NCBI RefSeq assembly: GCF_009739515.1
Contig: NZ_CP046535.1
Coordinates: forward strand, 4,201,501-4,265,500
DNA length: 64,000 nucleotides
From: Sphingomonas profundi
GTDB taxonomy: Bacteria > Pseudomonadota > Alphaproteobacteria > Sphingomonadales > Sphingomonadaceae
Direction: 5' to 3'
This document shows, piece after piece, positions 51,052-59,930 of the stretch (its first letter is position 1; each line of letters opens with the position of its first letter). Position numbers and translations under genes: made by a program. The notes beneath the pieces are model-generated. The model worked only from the letters and a program-made list of their open reading frames with translations, was not told where the DNA came from and made no database searches.

Positions 51052-53259
51052 TTGCGCAACAATGTTTCATTCGCTGGCGTCAGCCTGGCGGTACTGGCCG
51101 TAACGATGACGATACCGTCTGCGGCGATGGCGCAGGCGGCGTCGGCGGCGGACGCGGACGGCGGCGACATCGTCGTGACGGCGACGAAGCGCAACGAGGC
51201 GGCCAGCGACATCGCCGGATCGGTCTCCGCCGTGACGGAGCGGGATCTCCAGCAACTGAACGCGCAGAGCCTGTCGGACTATATCACCCGCGTGCCCGGC
51301 GTCGTGTTCAACGATTACCAGCCCGGCGTGTCCGAGGTGGTGATCCGCGGCGTCGCCTCGACCACCTATCACGAGGCGAACCAGGCCACGACGGGCTACT
51401 ATATCAACCAGATCCCGCTGGTGGAGCCGGGCTTCCCGCTCGTCATCCCCGACATTGATTCTTTCGACGTGAAGCAGGTGGAGGTTCTGCGCGGGCCGCA
51501 GGGCACGCTGTTCGGCTCCTCCTCGCTGGGCGGGGCGGTGAACTACGTCGTCAACGAGGCCGATCCGTCGGCGGTCGACGCGGGGGCGGAGGGCATCCTG
51601 TCCTCCACCCGCCGCTCCGGCGCGGCCAGCTACGCGGGCAAGGCGATGGTCAACCTGCCCATCGTGGCGGACAAGCTGGCGGCGCGGGTGGTGGCGCTGC
51701 AGCGCTACGATGCGGGCTACCTGACGAACGTGGGCACCGGCGAGAAGGGCAGCAACGACCTGCGGGTGCGCGGCCTGCGCGGCTCGATCGTCTTCACGCC
51801 GACGGAGTCGACGAAGCTCTCCGCGCTCGGTCTGTACCAGGAATATGATCTCGACGACCAGACCTACGTTCTGTTCGGCAACGGGCCGAAGACGTACGAG
51901 CGCAACACCAACGTCGACGAGTTCCAGGATACCGAGATCCAGCTCTACAGCCTGCGGCTGGACCAGGAGCTGGGCGGCGCCAGCCTCACGGCAATCGGCA
52001 GCCATACCATCAAGAAGGCAAATCTCGCCTTCGACGATTCGATCTTCGGCGGCAACGATCCGCGCACCAACACGCCGCAGCTGTCCAGCTCGGTCGGCAA
52101 GTCCACCACCAACTATGGCGAGCTGCGGCTCGCCTCCACCGGCGACGGGCCGTTCACCTGGCTGATCGGCGGCAACTACACCCGGCTGCGCTCGCGCTCG
52201 ACGGACGGCGCGTTCATCGATGGGATCGGCGCCTATATCGATGCCAACCCGGCCCTGTTCGGCGGCCAGCCCGGCAGCGTGCTGGCGCCGGGGGATCTCG
52301 CCCGCCGCACGGTGGGCACCAGCCGCGTGCGCGAACTCGCCGCATTCGGTGAACTCTCCTATACCTTCGCCGACGTGCTGACGCTGACGGCAGGCGGCCG
52401 CCTGTTCGACTACAAATCGAGTCCGCGACTGCAGTTCCTGCCCAACGCCGCGCTCATAGCGCCGTTCGATTATCGACCGGGCGCGCGCAAGGAATCCGGC
52501 TTCATCCCCAAGGTGTCGCTGTCGTACAAGCCCAGCAGCCGGTTCATGGTGTACGCCCTCTACTCCGAGGGTTTCCGCATCGGCGGGATCAACACCTATG
52601 CGGTGGCCACCGGCGTGCCGCTGGAGTTCGACAGCGACTCGACGCAGAATTACGAGATCGGCACGCGGTTCGATCTGGTGCCCGGAACCATGTCGTTCGA
52701 TATCGCGGCGTTCCACATCAAGTGGAACGACATCCAGTCGCGGCTGTTCACGCCCGTCACTTTCAACGCGTTCACGGTTAACGGCGGCGGGGCGAAGATC
52801 GACGGCGTGGAACTGTCGCTCACCTTCCGCCCCACGCGCAACCTCACCTACACAGCCAACGTGACCTACAACGATGCGCGTCTCTCAAGCCTGCTGCCTG
52901 ACAGTTTCGCGGCGGGCGGCGGCTATGCGGCGGGCACGCGGCTGCCGGGCGCGTCGGATTGGATCATCGCCAACCAGCTCGACTTCGAGCTGCGCGATTC
53001 GCCGCTGCATCCGCGCATTGGCATCGCCCATCGCTACCTTTCAAAGGCGCCGGTGGCGTTCGGCGCGGTGCTGCAGAAAGGCGACTATAATCTGATCGAC
53101 CTGAACGCCTCGCTCCGCGTGGCGGAGGGTGTGGAGGCAGGGGTGTTCGCCAAGAACCTGTTCGACAAATATGGCATCCTGAACGCGCCCTTCTCGTTCG
53201 CCGGCAGCGTCACGCGGCCGCGCACGATCGGCGCCAGCCTGCGGTTCGGGTTGCGCTAG
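51052..53259 (+). CDS. TonB-dependent outer-membrane receptor
   Basis: A 735-residue receptor starting at TTG (AGGGGG 5-10 bases upstream). A signal peptide (ending SAAMAQ) is followed by the TonB-box-like region DIVVTATKRNEAASD, a plug (LSDYITRVPGVVFND, VEVLRGPQGTLFGSSSLGG) and a 22-strand-type barrel, ending SLRFGLR. There is no N-terminal FecR-interaction domain. It belongs to the sphingomonad subfamily often paired with hydrolases. It is divergent from the S9 peptidase across ~190 bases, likely a shared regulated promoter region. Confidence 0.93.
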   Translation: MRNNVSFAGVSLAVLAVTMTIPSAAMAQAASAADADGGDIVVTATKRNEAASDIAGSVSAVTERDLQQLNAQSLSDYITRVPGVVFNDYQPGVSEVVIRGVASTTYHEANQATTGYYINQIPLVEPGFPLVIPDIDSFDVKQVEVLRGPQGTLFGSSSLGGAVNYVVNEADPSAVDAGAEGILSSTRRSGAASYAGKAMVNLPIVADKLAARVVALQRYDAGYLTNVGTGEKGSNDLRVRGLRGSIVFTPTESTKLSALGLYQEYDLDDQTYVLFGNGPKTYERNTNVDEFQDTEIQLYSLRLDQELGGASLTAIGSHTIKKANLAFDDSIFGGNDPRTNTPQLSSSVGKSTTNYGELRLASTGDGPFTWLIGGNYTRLRSRSTDGAFIDGIGAYIDANPALFGGQPGSVLAPGDLARRTVGTSRVRELAAFGELSYTFADVLTLTAGGRLFDYKSSPRLQFLPNAALIAPFDYRPGARKESGFIPKVSLSYKPSSRFMVYALYSEGFRIGGINTYAVATGVPLEFDSDSTQNYEIGTRFDLVPGTMSFDIAAFHIKWNDIQSRLFTPVTFNAFTVNGGGAKIDGVELSLTFRPTRNLTYTANVTYNDARLSSLLPDSFAAGGGYAAGTRLPGASDWIIANQLDFELRDSPLHPRIGIAHRYLSKAPVAFGAVLQKGDYNLIDLNASLRVAEGVEAGVFAKNLFDKYGILNAPFSFAGSVTRPRTIGASLRFGLR

Positions 53260-53289
53260 GTTTACGGAACGCCGGTTGCGGGCGGCACG

Positions 53290-54114
53290 ATGCGATGGCA
53301 TTTTCGCGACGATCAGGATCGTTTCGTGGAGATCGGGCCTATGCATCACCTTCCCATCGCGCGAGCGGGCGGTGTACAGGGCATGACGCCGCCCGTTCGC
53401 GGGTTGACCGACGAATATGCGGCGGGCTTCACCCATCCGGTCCACACGCACGATCGGATCCAGGTGCTGTACGCCTGTTCCGGGGTGATGTCGGTCGTCA
53501 CGCCGTCGATGAGCTTCGTCGTGCCGCCGCAGCGCGCCCTCTGGCTGCCGGCCGGGATGCCGCACGAGGTGGCGTGCCGGGGCGCCGTGTCCCTGCGCAC
53601 GCTCTACATCGATCCGGCCTGCTACGCGCAGGCGCCGGAATGCCGGGTGATCGAGGTCGGCGACTTCCTGCGGGCGCTGATCCTGAAGGTGGTGTCGTTC
53701 GGGGACGATTATGCCATGGCCGGCCAGGCGGCACGCATAGTCGAGGTGCTGCTCGACGAGATCGCCGCGATGCCTACCGCGCCTTATGGCGCCACGATGC
53801 CGCTCGACCCGCGGCTCAAGCGCGTCTGCCGGATCATCCTGGCGAACCCGGCGGACAATCGCGATGTGGACGAGCTGGCGCGCATCGCCGGCATGGCGCG
53901 GCGCACCTTCACTCGCGCCTTCCGGCGGGAGACCGGCATGGGGCTGGCCACCTGGCGGCAGCAGGTGCGGCTGATGGAGGCGCTGTCGCTGATGGCGGCG
54001 GGGCGGCCGGTGACGGCAATCGCCTTCGATGTCGGCTATGACAGCCCCAGTGCCTTTACCGCGATGTTCCGCCGTGCTTACGGGGTGCCGCCCACCCTGT
54101 ACGCGCTGCCGTAG
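53290..54114 (+). CDS. AraC-family transcriptional regulator
   Basis: A 274-residue regulator; MHHLPIARAG at 53341 (GGAG upstream) is an alternative start. The N-terminal cupin sensor domain (HPVHTHDRIQVLYACSGVMSV, WLPAGMPHEVAC) precedes the double HTH (DVDELARIAGMARRTFTRAFRRE and PVTAIAFDVGYDSPSAFTAMFRRAYG). It lies directly after the receptor and probably controls the divergent locus in response to its substrate. Confidence 0.9.
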   Translation: MRWHFRDDQDRFVEIGPMHHLPIARAGGVQGMTPPVRGLTDEYAAGFTHPVHTHDRIQVLYACSGVMSVVTPSMSFVVPPQRALWLPAGMPHEVACRGAVSLRTLYIDPACYAQAPECRVIEVGDFLRALILKVVSFGDDYAMAGQAARIVEVLLDEIAAMPTAPYGATMPLDPRLKRVCRIILANPADNRDVDELARIAGMARRTFTRAFRRETGMGLATWRQQVRLMEALSLMAAGRPVTAIAFDVGYDSPSAFTAMFRRAYGVPPTLYALP

Positions 54115-54210
54115 CGCCATGGCCTCGCCGGCTGGCCTGCCCGTCACGCTCTCCTCCCCAACTCTCATGACAGGGGCCGTCAGCGCCCCGACAGGAAGCA
54201 GGACGAAGAC

Positions 54211-55188
54211 ATGACCCTCACCACTGCAGCCCTGGCCCGGGAGGATGATGTGGATCCCGGGATCCGCCGTTTCGTCACCGCGCTGAACCACGGCTACGGC
54301 CAGTTCTCCGATTTCGACGCGCTGCCGCTGCCGGCGCGCCGGGCAGCCGCCGAGACGGTCCGGGCGCCGTGGCGCGCCGGCGGCCCTGCCATGCCCGAAA
54401 CGCGCGAGACGGTGATCGCCGGGTGCCGCGCCCGGCTGCATTATCCGGTGGCGCGCGGGGCGGCGGCCCCGCTGCCGGCGATGCTCTACATTCACGGGGG
54501 CGGCTGGACGATGTTCAGCATCGACACGCATGACCGGCTGATGCGCGAATATGCCGCGCGCGCGGGCGTGGTGGTTATCGGGCTGGATTACAGCCTCTCG
54601 CCCGAGGCGCGCTATCCGGTGGCGCTGGCGGAGGTCGTGGAGGCGGTGCGCGCGCTGCGCCGGGATGCCGCCGGCCATGGCATCGATCCTGCTGCGCTGG
54701 CGATCGGCGGCGACTCCGCCGGCGCCAACCTGTCGGTCGCCGCCTGCCTGCGGCTGCGTGCGGAAGGTGATCCGCAGCCGCTCGCGATGCTGCTCAACTA
54801 CGGCGCCTTCGATCCCGCCGAAACGCCCAGCTACGCGCGCTACGACGGCCCCGCCTACATGCTGACGGTGGCCGAGATGGACCGTTTCTGGGCCAACTAT
54901 ACCGGCGATGCCGGGCTGCTATCTGACCCGCTGGTCGCACCGCTGCGGGCGGATCTCGCCGGCCTGCCCCCGGCCTTTCTGGCGATCGCGGCGTGCGACA
55001 TACTGGCCGACGCGAACCGGGCGATGGCGGCCCGGCTGGAGGCGCACGGCGTGCCCGTCGAAGCGCGGACCTACGCGGGCGCGACCCACAGCTTCCTTGA
55101 GGCGGTGTCGATCTCCGCACTGGCCGACCGGGCGCTGGACGAGGCGGCGCGCTGGCTCTCGTCCCGGCTGCACGGAACGGCGGCATGA
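54211..55188 (+). CDS. Alpha/beta hydrolase, HSL-type esterase
   Basis: A 325-residue esterase/lipase of the hormone-sensitive-lipase family. The oxyanion-hole motif is YIHGGGW, the nucleophile is in GGDSAGAN, and His is in GATHSF near the C-terminus; the Asp is probably in AACDILADANR. No signal peptide. The stop overlaps the next start (ATGA). It would hydrolyse a short-chain ester or amide produced by this locus. Confidence 0.9.
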   Translation: MTLTTAALAREDDVDPGIRRFVTALNHGYGQFSDFDALPLPARRAAAETVRAPWRAGGPAMPETRETVIAGCRARLHYPVARGAAAPLPAMLYIHGGGWTMFSIDTHDRLMREYAARAGVVVIGLDYSLSPEARYPVALAEVVEAVRALRRDAAGHGIDPAALAIGGDSAGANLSVAACLRLRAEGDPQPLAMLLNYGAFDPAETPSYARYDGPAYMLTVAEMDRFWANYTGDAGLLSDPLVAPLRADLAGLPPAFLAIAACDILADANRAMAARLEAHGVPVEARTYAGATHSFLEAVSISALADRALDEAARWLSSRLHGTAA

Positions 55189-55757
55189 GCTTCGCGCCGC
55201 GATCGCCGGCGGACATCGTCGCGCTGATCGGGGCACATCCGCTTGCTTGGGTAATATCGCGCGATTTCGATGCCACGCCGCTGCCGCTACTGGCGGAGTG
55301 CGATGCGGACGGGCGACTGGTATCGCTGTTCGGCCACTATGCCCGCCGCAACCCGCAGGTCGCCGCTTTCGAGCGGGATCCGGCCGCGCTGATCCTGTTC
55401 AGCGGGCCGCAGGGCTACGTCTCGCCGACGCTGGTGGCCAAACCGCACTGGGGCGCCACCTGGAACTACGCTGCCGTGCGCGTCACCGCCGAGATGGCGT
55501 TCGTGCCCGCCGAAACCGACGCCTCCGTCCGCCGGCTCGCGGCGCATCTGGAGCCGGAGGGCGGCTGGCGGGTGGAGGCGATGGGGGCGCGGTACGATCA
55601 GCTCGCCCGGCAGATCATCGCCTTCCGCGCGACGGTGACGGGCTGCGAGGCGACGTTCAAGCTGGGGCAGGACGAGGACGAAGACACCTTCGCCCAGATC
55701 GTCCGTGACCACCCCGACCGGGCACTCGCCCGCGCCATGCAGGATCAGGCCCCATGA
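55185..55757 (+). CDS. PaiB-like FMN-binding protein
   Basis: A 190-residue protein of the FMN-binding 'negative transcriptional regulator' family: ADIVALIGAHPLAWVIS, LVSLFGHYARRNPQ, ALILFSGPQGYVSPTL and KPHWGATWNYAAVRV (flavin pocket). In Bacillus, paiB is paired with the polyamine acetyltransferase gene paiA. Finding it with an acetylpolyamine-amidohydrolase-like gene hints at a polyamine-type substrate, but this is inference. Overlaps both neighbours by 4 bases. Confidence 0.85.
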   Translation: MSFAPRSPADIVALIGAHPLAWVISRDFDATPLPLLAECDADGRLVSLFGHYARRNPQVAAFERDPAALILFSGPQGYVSPTLVAKPHWGATWNYAAVRVTAEMAFVPAETDASVRRLAAHLEPEGGWRVEAMGARYDQLARQIIAFRATVTGCEATFKLGQDEDEDTFAQIVRDHPDRALARAMQDQAP

Positions 55758-56971
55758 CGCTGACCCAACGTATCCTCGCGGCCCTCGTCGCCGGGTTGAT
55801 TTTTGGGCTGCTGCTCACCCGCGCGGCGGAGGCGGCCGCGATCGTGACGCCCATAGCGGAGCTGATCGGCAAGGCCTGGGTCGGTGGCCTGCGCATTACC
55901 ATCGTGCCGCTGGTGTTCGCCCTGATCGTCACCGGCATTGCGTCCGCCGCCGATGCGGCACGCGCGGGTGGCGTCGCTGGACGGGCGCTGCTGTTCATCG
56001 CGATCGGGCTGACCGCCTCCGCCGTGATATCGGGGCTGGTGGTGCAGGGGCTGCTGTCGATATGGCCCGTCCCTGCGGGTGCGATGCAGAGCCTGGGAAT
56101 GGCCGGGGCGCTGCCGCCGCAGGCGACCGCCATCACCGGCGAGTGGCTGCTCAGCTTCATCCCGACCAACCCGATCAAGTCCGCCGCCGAGGGGGAGATG
56201 GTGCCTCTCGTCGTCTTCGCGCTGCTGTTCGGTTTTGCCGCCACGCGGATCGACCAGAGCCGCAGAACCAGCCTGAGCGACTGGTTTCACGCCATCACCG
56301 ATACGCTGATGGTGATCGTCCAGTGGGTCCTGTGGCTCGCCCCGATCGGCGTGTTCGCGCTTGCAACGGCGGCGGGCGCCCGCGCGGGTATGACAGCGGC
56401 GGGCGCGCTGGCGCAGTATATCGGCGTGGTGGTGTGCGCCTGCGTGGTCGTGACAGTGCTGGTCTACCCCGTCGTCGCGCTCGCCGCCCGACTGGGCGTT
56501 GCCCGCTTTGCCCGCGCGGTGGCGCCGGCGCAGGTGATCGCCTTCAGCACGCAATCGTCCATCGCCTCGCTGCCCGCGATGATCGAGGCGACCGCCGGGC
56601 CGCTGGCGGTGCGGGAGCCGGTGCGCAACATGGTACTGCCGATGGCGGTCTCGATCTTCCGCGTCACCAGCGCCGCGGCCAACTTCGCAGTGGCGCTCTA
56701 CGTCGCTGCGCTGCACGGCATCGCGATCGGCCCCGGGCTGTTCGTGGTCGGCGCGCTGGTCGCCACGGTCGTCAGCCTCGCGGCCGTGGGCCTGCCCAGC
56801 CAGGTCTCATTCTTCACCGCCATCGGGCCTGTGTGCCTGGCTATGGGCGTGCCGGTGGAACTGCTGCCGCTGCTTCTGGCGTTGGAGACGGTGCCCGACA
56901 TCTTTCGCACCGTGGGCAACGTCACCGCCGATATCGGGCTGACGCTGATTGTGGATCGCCACAGCGGCTGA
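55754..56971 (+). CDS. Dicarboxylate/amino acid:cation symporter (DAACS), atypical
   Basis: A 405-residue polytopic inner-membrane transporter. HP1-like serine motif FSTQSSIASLPAMIE corresponds to the S-S-S-x-A-T-L-P signature. The usual NMDG ion/substrate motif is replaced by VSIFRVTSAAANF, placing it in a divergent subgroup. It probably imports an anionic amino acid or organic acid released in the periplasm by the S9 enzyme. Last gene of the operon, coupled to the PaiB-like gene. Confidence 0.88.
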   Translation: MTLTQRILAALVAGLIFGLLLTRAAEAAAIVTPIAELIGKAWVGGLRITIVPLVFALIVTGIASAADAARAGGVAGRALLFIAIGLTASAVISGLVVQGLLSIWPVPAGAMQSLGMAGALPPQATAITGEWLLSFIPTNPIKSAAEGEMVPLVVFALLFGFAATRIDQSRRTSLSDWFHAITDTLMVIVQWVLWLAPIGVFALATAAGARAGMTAAGALAQYIGVVVCACVVVTVLVYPVVALAARLGVARFARAVAPAQVIAFSTQSSIASLPAMIEATAGPLAVREPVRNMVLPMAVSIFRVTSAAANFAVALYVAALHGIAIGPGLFVVGALVATVVSLAAVGLPSQVSFFTAIGPVCLAMGVPVELLPLLLALETVPDIFRTVGNVTADIGLTLIVDRHSG

Positions 56972-57379
56972 AGCATAGCCGACGGGTGCGGGACTGATCG
57001 ACATCAAGGATGGTTTCGCGACGCTCGCGTCAGCGTGGCGAACGCGGCTTAGCGGTCGGCAAGGGTGACTATCGGTGTCATCGCGCCGTGCCCTTACACT
57101 GCGGCATGATCCTCTTCGAGCACGTGACGAAAATATCACGGGTTGAATTCGAGAACTTTTGAGGATCGATCGGGACTTCCCAGCTACTGAGGGCCGAGCC
57201 CTCCCTTCGCCCGCTCCAGATTGCCAGCGTATTTAGCTGCAATCGACAGCTTGAATATGTTCCGATCGCGTTGGCCTGTGAGCCATCCCCCATATACCTT
57301 CGGATCGCTCGATCCTTCGTGGAATTGTGATCTGCCCTCACCGTGGGGCAACATCGCCGGCATCGCCCGCACGGGCATC
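56972..57379. other. Intergenic region containing a tRNA-Gly relic
   Basis: About 400 bases between the symporter and a convergent acetyltransferase. No supported gene. It holds the 19-bp tRNA-Gly 3'-end match at 57202-57220, listed separately. Confidence 0.5.
57202..57220 (+). repeat. 19-bp relic of the tRNA-Gly 3' end (third attachment site)
   Basis: TCCCTTCGCCCGCTCCAGA is identical to 13082-13100 (tRNA T-arm 3' strand, acceptor strand, CCA and two following bases). Immediately upstream the match is lost. It is the expected distal att of a segment once inserted at the same tRNA. Confidence 0.6.
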
Positions 57380-57952
57380 TCACCCGTGCCGCATCGACCA
57401 GAAGCGCGGCCCGCCCGAGCCTACCTGCCACTCTTCCGTGGCCGCAAAACCAAGCCTCTGGTAGAAGCCGACGTTCGTTTCCCTGGCGGTCTCCAGATAC
57501 ACCGGCAGGCCGCCCACGCGCTCAAGCCCCGCGGCGACGACGGCGCTGCCCAGTCCCTTCCCCTGATGGTCTGGATCGCAGCCGGCATAGTGCAGGTACC
57601 AGAAAGGGTCGGCCGGCATGTGCGCGTCGATCGCGCCGCTGACGCGCAATGCGCGAGCCGTGTTGCCACCCAGCGCGGCGACGATCGGCACCGCCTGCCG
57701 CACCATCTCGCCCCAGCCCGTGCGGGCATGGCCTGGTCCCCGCCACAGTGTCGCGGCGCCGTCCGCCACCAGCCGCATGCCGGTGCGCCCGTCACTGTCG
57801 AAGGAGAGACGGAACAGCCTGGGCAGCCGGGCGGCGCGATCCACCGGATCGGGGAAGATGCAGGAGAAGGCGGGATCGTCCTGAAAGGCGCGCGCCAGCA
57901 TGGCGGCGACGCGATCCCGATCGTCGAAAAGCGCTGGTCGGGCAGTGATCAT
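57380..57952 (-). CDS. GNAT-family N-acetyltransferase
   Basis: A 190-residue acyltransferase from MITARPALFDDRDRVAAML. Acetyl-CoA motif A is seen as WYLHYAGCDPDHQGKGLGSAVVAAGL (Q/R-x-x-G-x-G/A as HQGKGLG), followed by VYLETARETNVGFYQRLGF. It acts on an unknown amine. First gene beyond the putative element B end. Confidence 0.88.
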   Translation of the reverse strand: MITARPALFDDRDRVAAMLARAFQDDPAFSCIFPDPVDRAARLPRLFRLSFDSDGRTGMRLVADGAATLWRGPGHARTGWGEMVRQAVPIVAALGGNTARALRVSGAIDAHMPADPFWYLHYAGCDPDHQGKGLGSAVVAAGLERVGGLPVYLETARETNVGFYQRLGFAATEEWQVGSGGPRFWSMRHG

Positions 57953-58028
57953 GCGCCGCTGCTGGCTATGTTGGCGGAGCCGGTGCCTTAGAGCCGGCAC
58001 CGGCAGCCGCCAAGCGATACCATTTGCC

Positions 58029-58802
58029 TCAGCCGAACTCGGCCGCGCGACGGCCGATCAGCGTCACCTCCACGCGCCGGTTCAGCTGGCGTCCCTGCGC
58101 GGTGGCGTTGGTGGCGCGGGGCGTCGCCTCGCCATGGCCGGCCAGGCGGAAGCGGGCGCCGTTCACGCCCATCTGCTCGAGCGCATCGGCGACCGCGCCG
58201 GCGCGGTCGCGCGACAGCTGGAGGTTGCTCTCGGCCGATCCCACCGAGTCCGTATTGCCGTCGATCGCGACGCGGACGCCGGGGTTGGCGCGCAGGAAAC
58301 CGGCGAGCGGCTGGAGCCTGGCCTCGGCGCCGGGGCGCAGCTCGGCCGAGCCGGTGCGGAACAGGATGTCCGAGATGTCGAACGTCGCGCCCTCGCGGCC
58401 CTGGCGGAAATGGTAGCCGCGCATGCCGGCGCGATCCCAGCCGCCCGGGCCGGCGCGCTCCACCGGCACCGCGATCACCGTCGAGCCGCGCGGCGCGTCC
58501 CAGTCGTAGCGGCGGCCGGGGCCGGCGAGGTCGGCGAAGGCGCGGTTGGCGGCGATCGCCTCGCGCGGGGTGATGAAACCGTCATGCTGCATGTCGAAAT
58601 TGCGGATCACGAACGCCCGGCCTCGACGATTGTCGCGCAGCTCGGGGTACAGCATCCTGACGCCCGGCCCTTCCAGATCCCAGTTGCGGGAGGCGGGACC
58701 GCCGTCGAAATCCCAGCGCGACTGTGCGTGGGCGGGCTGCGCGAGGCTGCCGAGCGTGAGGATGCAGGCGAGCGCGGCGCTGATCGGACGGATGCTGGAC
58801 AT
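58029..58802 (-). CDS. OmpA-family protein with an EF-hand-like loop
   Basis: A 257-residue envelope protein. The start at 58802 gives a signal peptide (SAALACILTLGSLAQPAHAQ). Around residue 60 the segment DMQHDGFITPRE has the 12-residue calcium-binding EF-hand layout. The C-terminal OmpA-like peptidoglycan-binding domain reads ISDILFRTGSAELRPGAEARL, VRVAIDGNTDSVGS, NLQLSRDRAGAVADAL and GHGEATPRATN..NRRVEVTL. It probably links outer membrane and cell wall. Confidence 0.87.
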   Translation of the reverse strand: MSSIRPISAALACILTLGSLAQPAHAQSRWDFDGGPASRNWDLEGPGVRMLYPELRDNRRGRAFVIRNFDMQHDGFITPREAIAANRAFADLAGPGRRYDWDAPRGSTVIAVPVERAGPGGWDRAGMRGYHFRQGREGATFDISDILFRTGSAELRPGAEARLQPLAGFLRANPGVRVAIDGNTDSVGSAESNLQLSRDRAGAVADALEQMGVNGARFRLAGHGEATPRATNATAQGRQLNRRVEVTLIGRRAAEFG

Positions 58803-58905
58803 GACGGCTTCTCCTGATGTCGTGTCCGGCGGATGCCACCAGGCGCTTGAACGCGGCGTGAGGAGGATCGAAAGCCGTCGTTCAGGCGCGCCGCCGCGAA
58901 ACCCT

Positions 58906-59819
58906 TCAAAAGCCGGCATCGGCGGTTGGGGGGCGCGGCCGATCGCGGGCCAGCGCCGAGAGGCGCTCGGTGAGGAAATCGAGGACGAGGCGGACGCGCG
59001 GCACATGCCGGCGGCGCTCGTGGGTCAGCAGCCACAGGCCGCGATCGGCCGGCTGCATCGGCGGCATGCAGCGCCGCAGGTCGAGCTCGCGATCGGCGAT
59101 GAAGCTGGGCAGCACCGCCACGCCGATCCCGGCGCGCACCGCCGAGAGCAGGCCGGTGGGCGAGCTGTGGTGGATCGCGATCCGGTCCTCAAGCCCGTGC
59201 CGGTGCAGCCACGCGCCGTAGAGGCGGCCGACCCCGCGCCGCCGCCGCCGATCATCGTATGCTCGCGCAGCGCCGCGTGGGTGCGCGGGATGCCGTGGGC
59301 GGCGGCGTAGCCGGTGCTGCAATAGACCGTCCACGCATCGTCGGCGATGCGCCGGCCGACCAGGCCGCCGCCGGTGGGAGAGACGCTGCTGCGCAGCGCG
59401 ATGTCCGCCTCGTCGGCGGCGAGATCGCGCACCCGCTCGGTCGTGTCGAGCTCGATGCGGATGGCCGGAAAGGCGGCGTGCAGATCGCGCAGGATCGGCG
59501 CGAGGATGGTGATGACGTACAGTTCCTCGGTGGTAAGGCGGACGGTGCCGCTCACCGCGCGCGCCTGCGCCGCGGCCGCGGCGGCCAGGGTTTCGGCGGC
59601 CGCCTCCATGCGGCCGGCGCCATCCAGCAGCGCCTCCCCGGCGGCGGTGAGGCGGTAGCCGGCCTGGCTCCGCTCGAACAGCGCTAGGCCGAGGGTCCGT
59701 TCCAAAGCGGCGACGCGCCGGGCGGCGGTCGTCTGGCTTACGCGCAGCGCCTTGCCGCCGGCCAGGGTGCTGCCGGTGCGCGCGACGGCGAGGAAGTGGC
59801 GGACATCGTCCCAGTCCAT
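58906..59819 (-). pseudogene. LysR-family regulator with single-base frameshift
   Basis: The HTH (MDWDDVRHFLAVARTGSTLA..LRVSQTTAARRVAALE) and first part of the effector domain are in one frame to about 59250. The rest (GRLYGAWLHRHGLEDRIAIHHSS..GIGVAVLPSFIADREL) is in another, ending at 58906. One base is missing in the GGC/GGGG-rich stretch near 59240-59255. Restored, it is a normal ~304-residue LysR of the type with four-way homology in sphingomonads. Divergent from the urcA-like gene. Confidence 0.8.
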
Positions 59820-59930
59820 CGCCACGTTCTGCACTTTTGCAGCACGGGGACGCAACATCGTTGTTCGTGCCGACGTCCGGCGGCGCGGTAGAAGATGGCC
59901 GGGCCGCCGCATCGGCCCCGGAGACGGATC

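Larger units (their letters stand above)
47089..57220. mobile_element. Element B: probable older tandem island sharing the tRNA-Gly site
   Basis: It begins with R2, a copy of element A's left-end sequence including arm-like boxes, and ends at a 19-bp match to the tRNA-Gly 3' end (57202-57220). It has no integrase of its own. The content is a gene remnant pair and a seven-gene catabolic-type locus. Tandem accretion at one tRNA is well known; that this segment is a former element is inference from the repeats. Confidence 0.55.
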
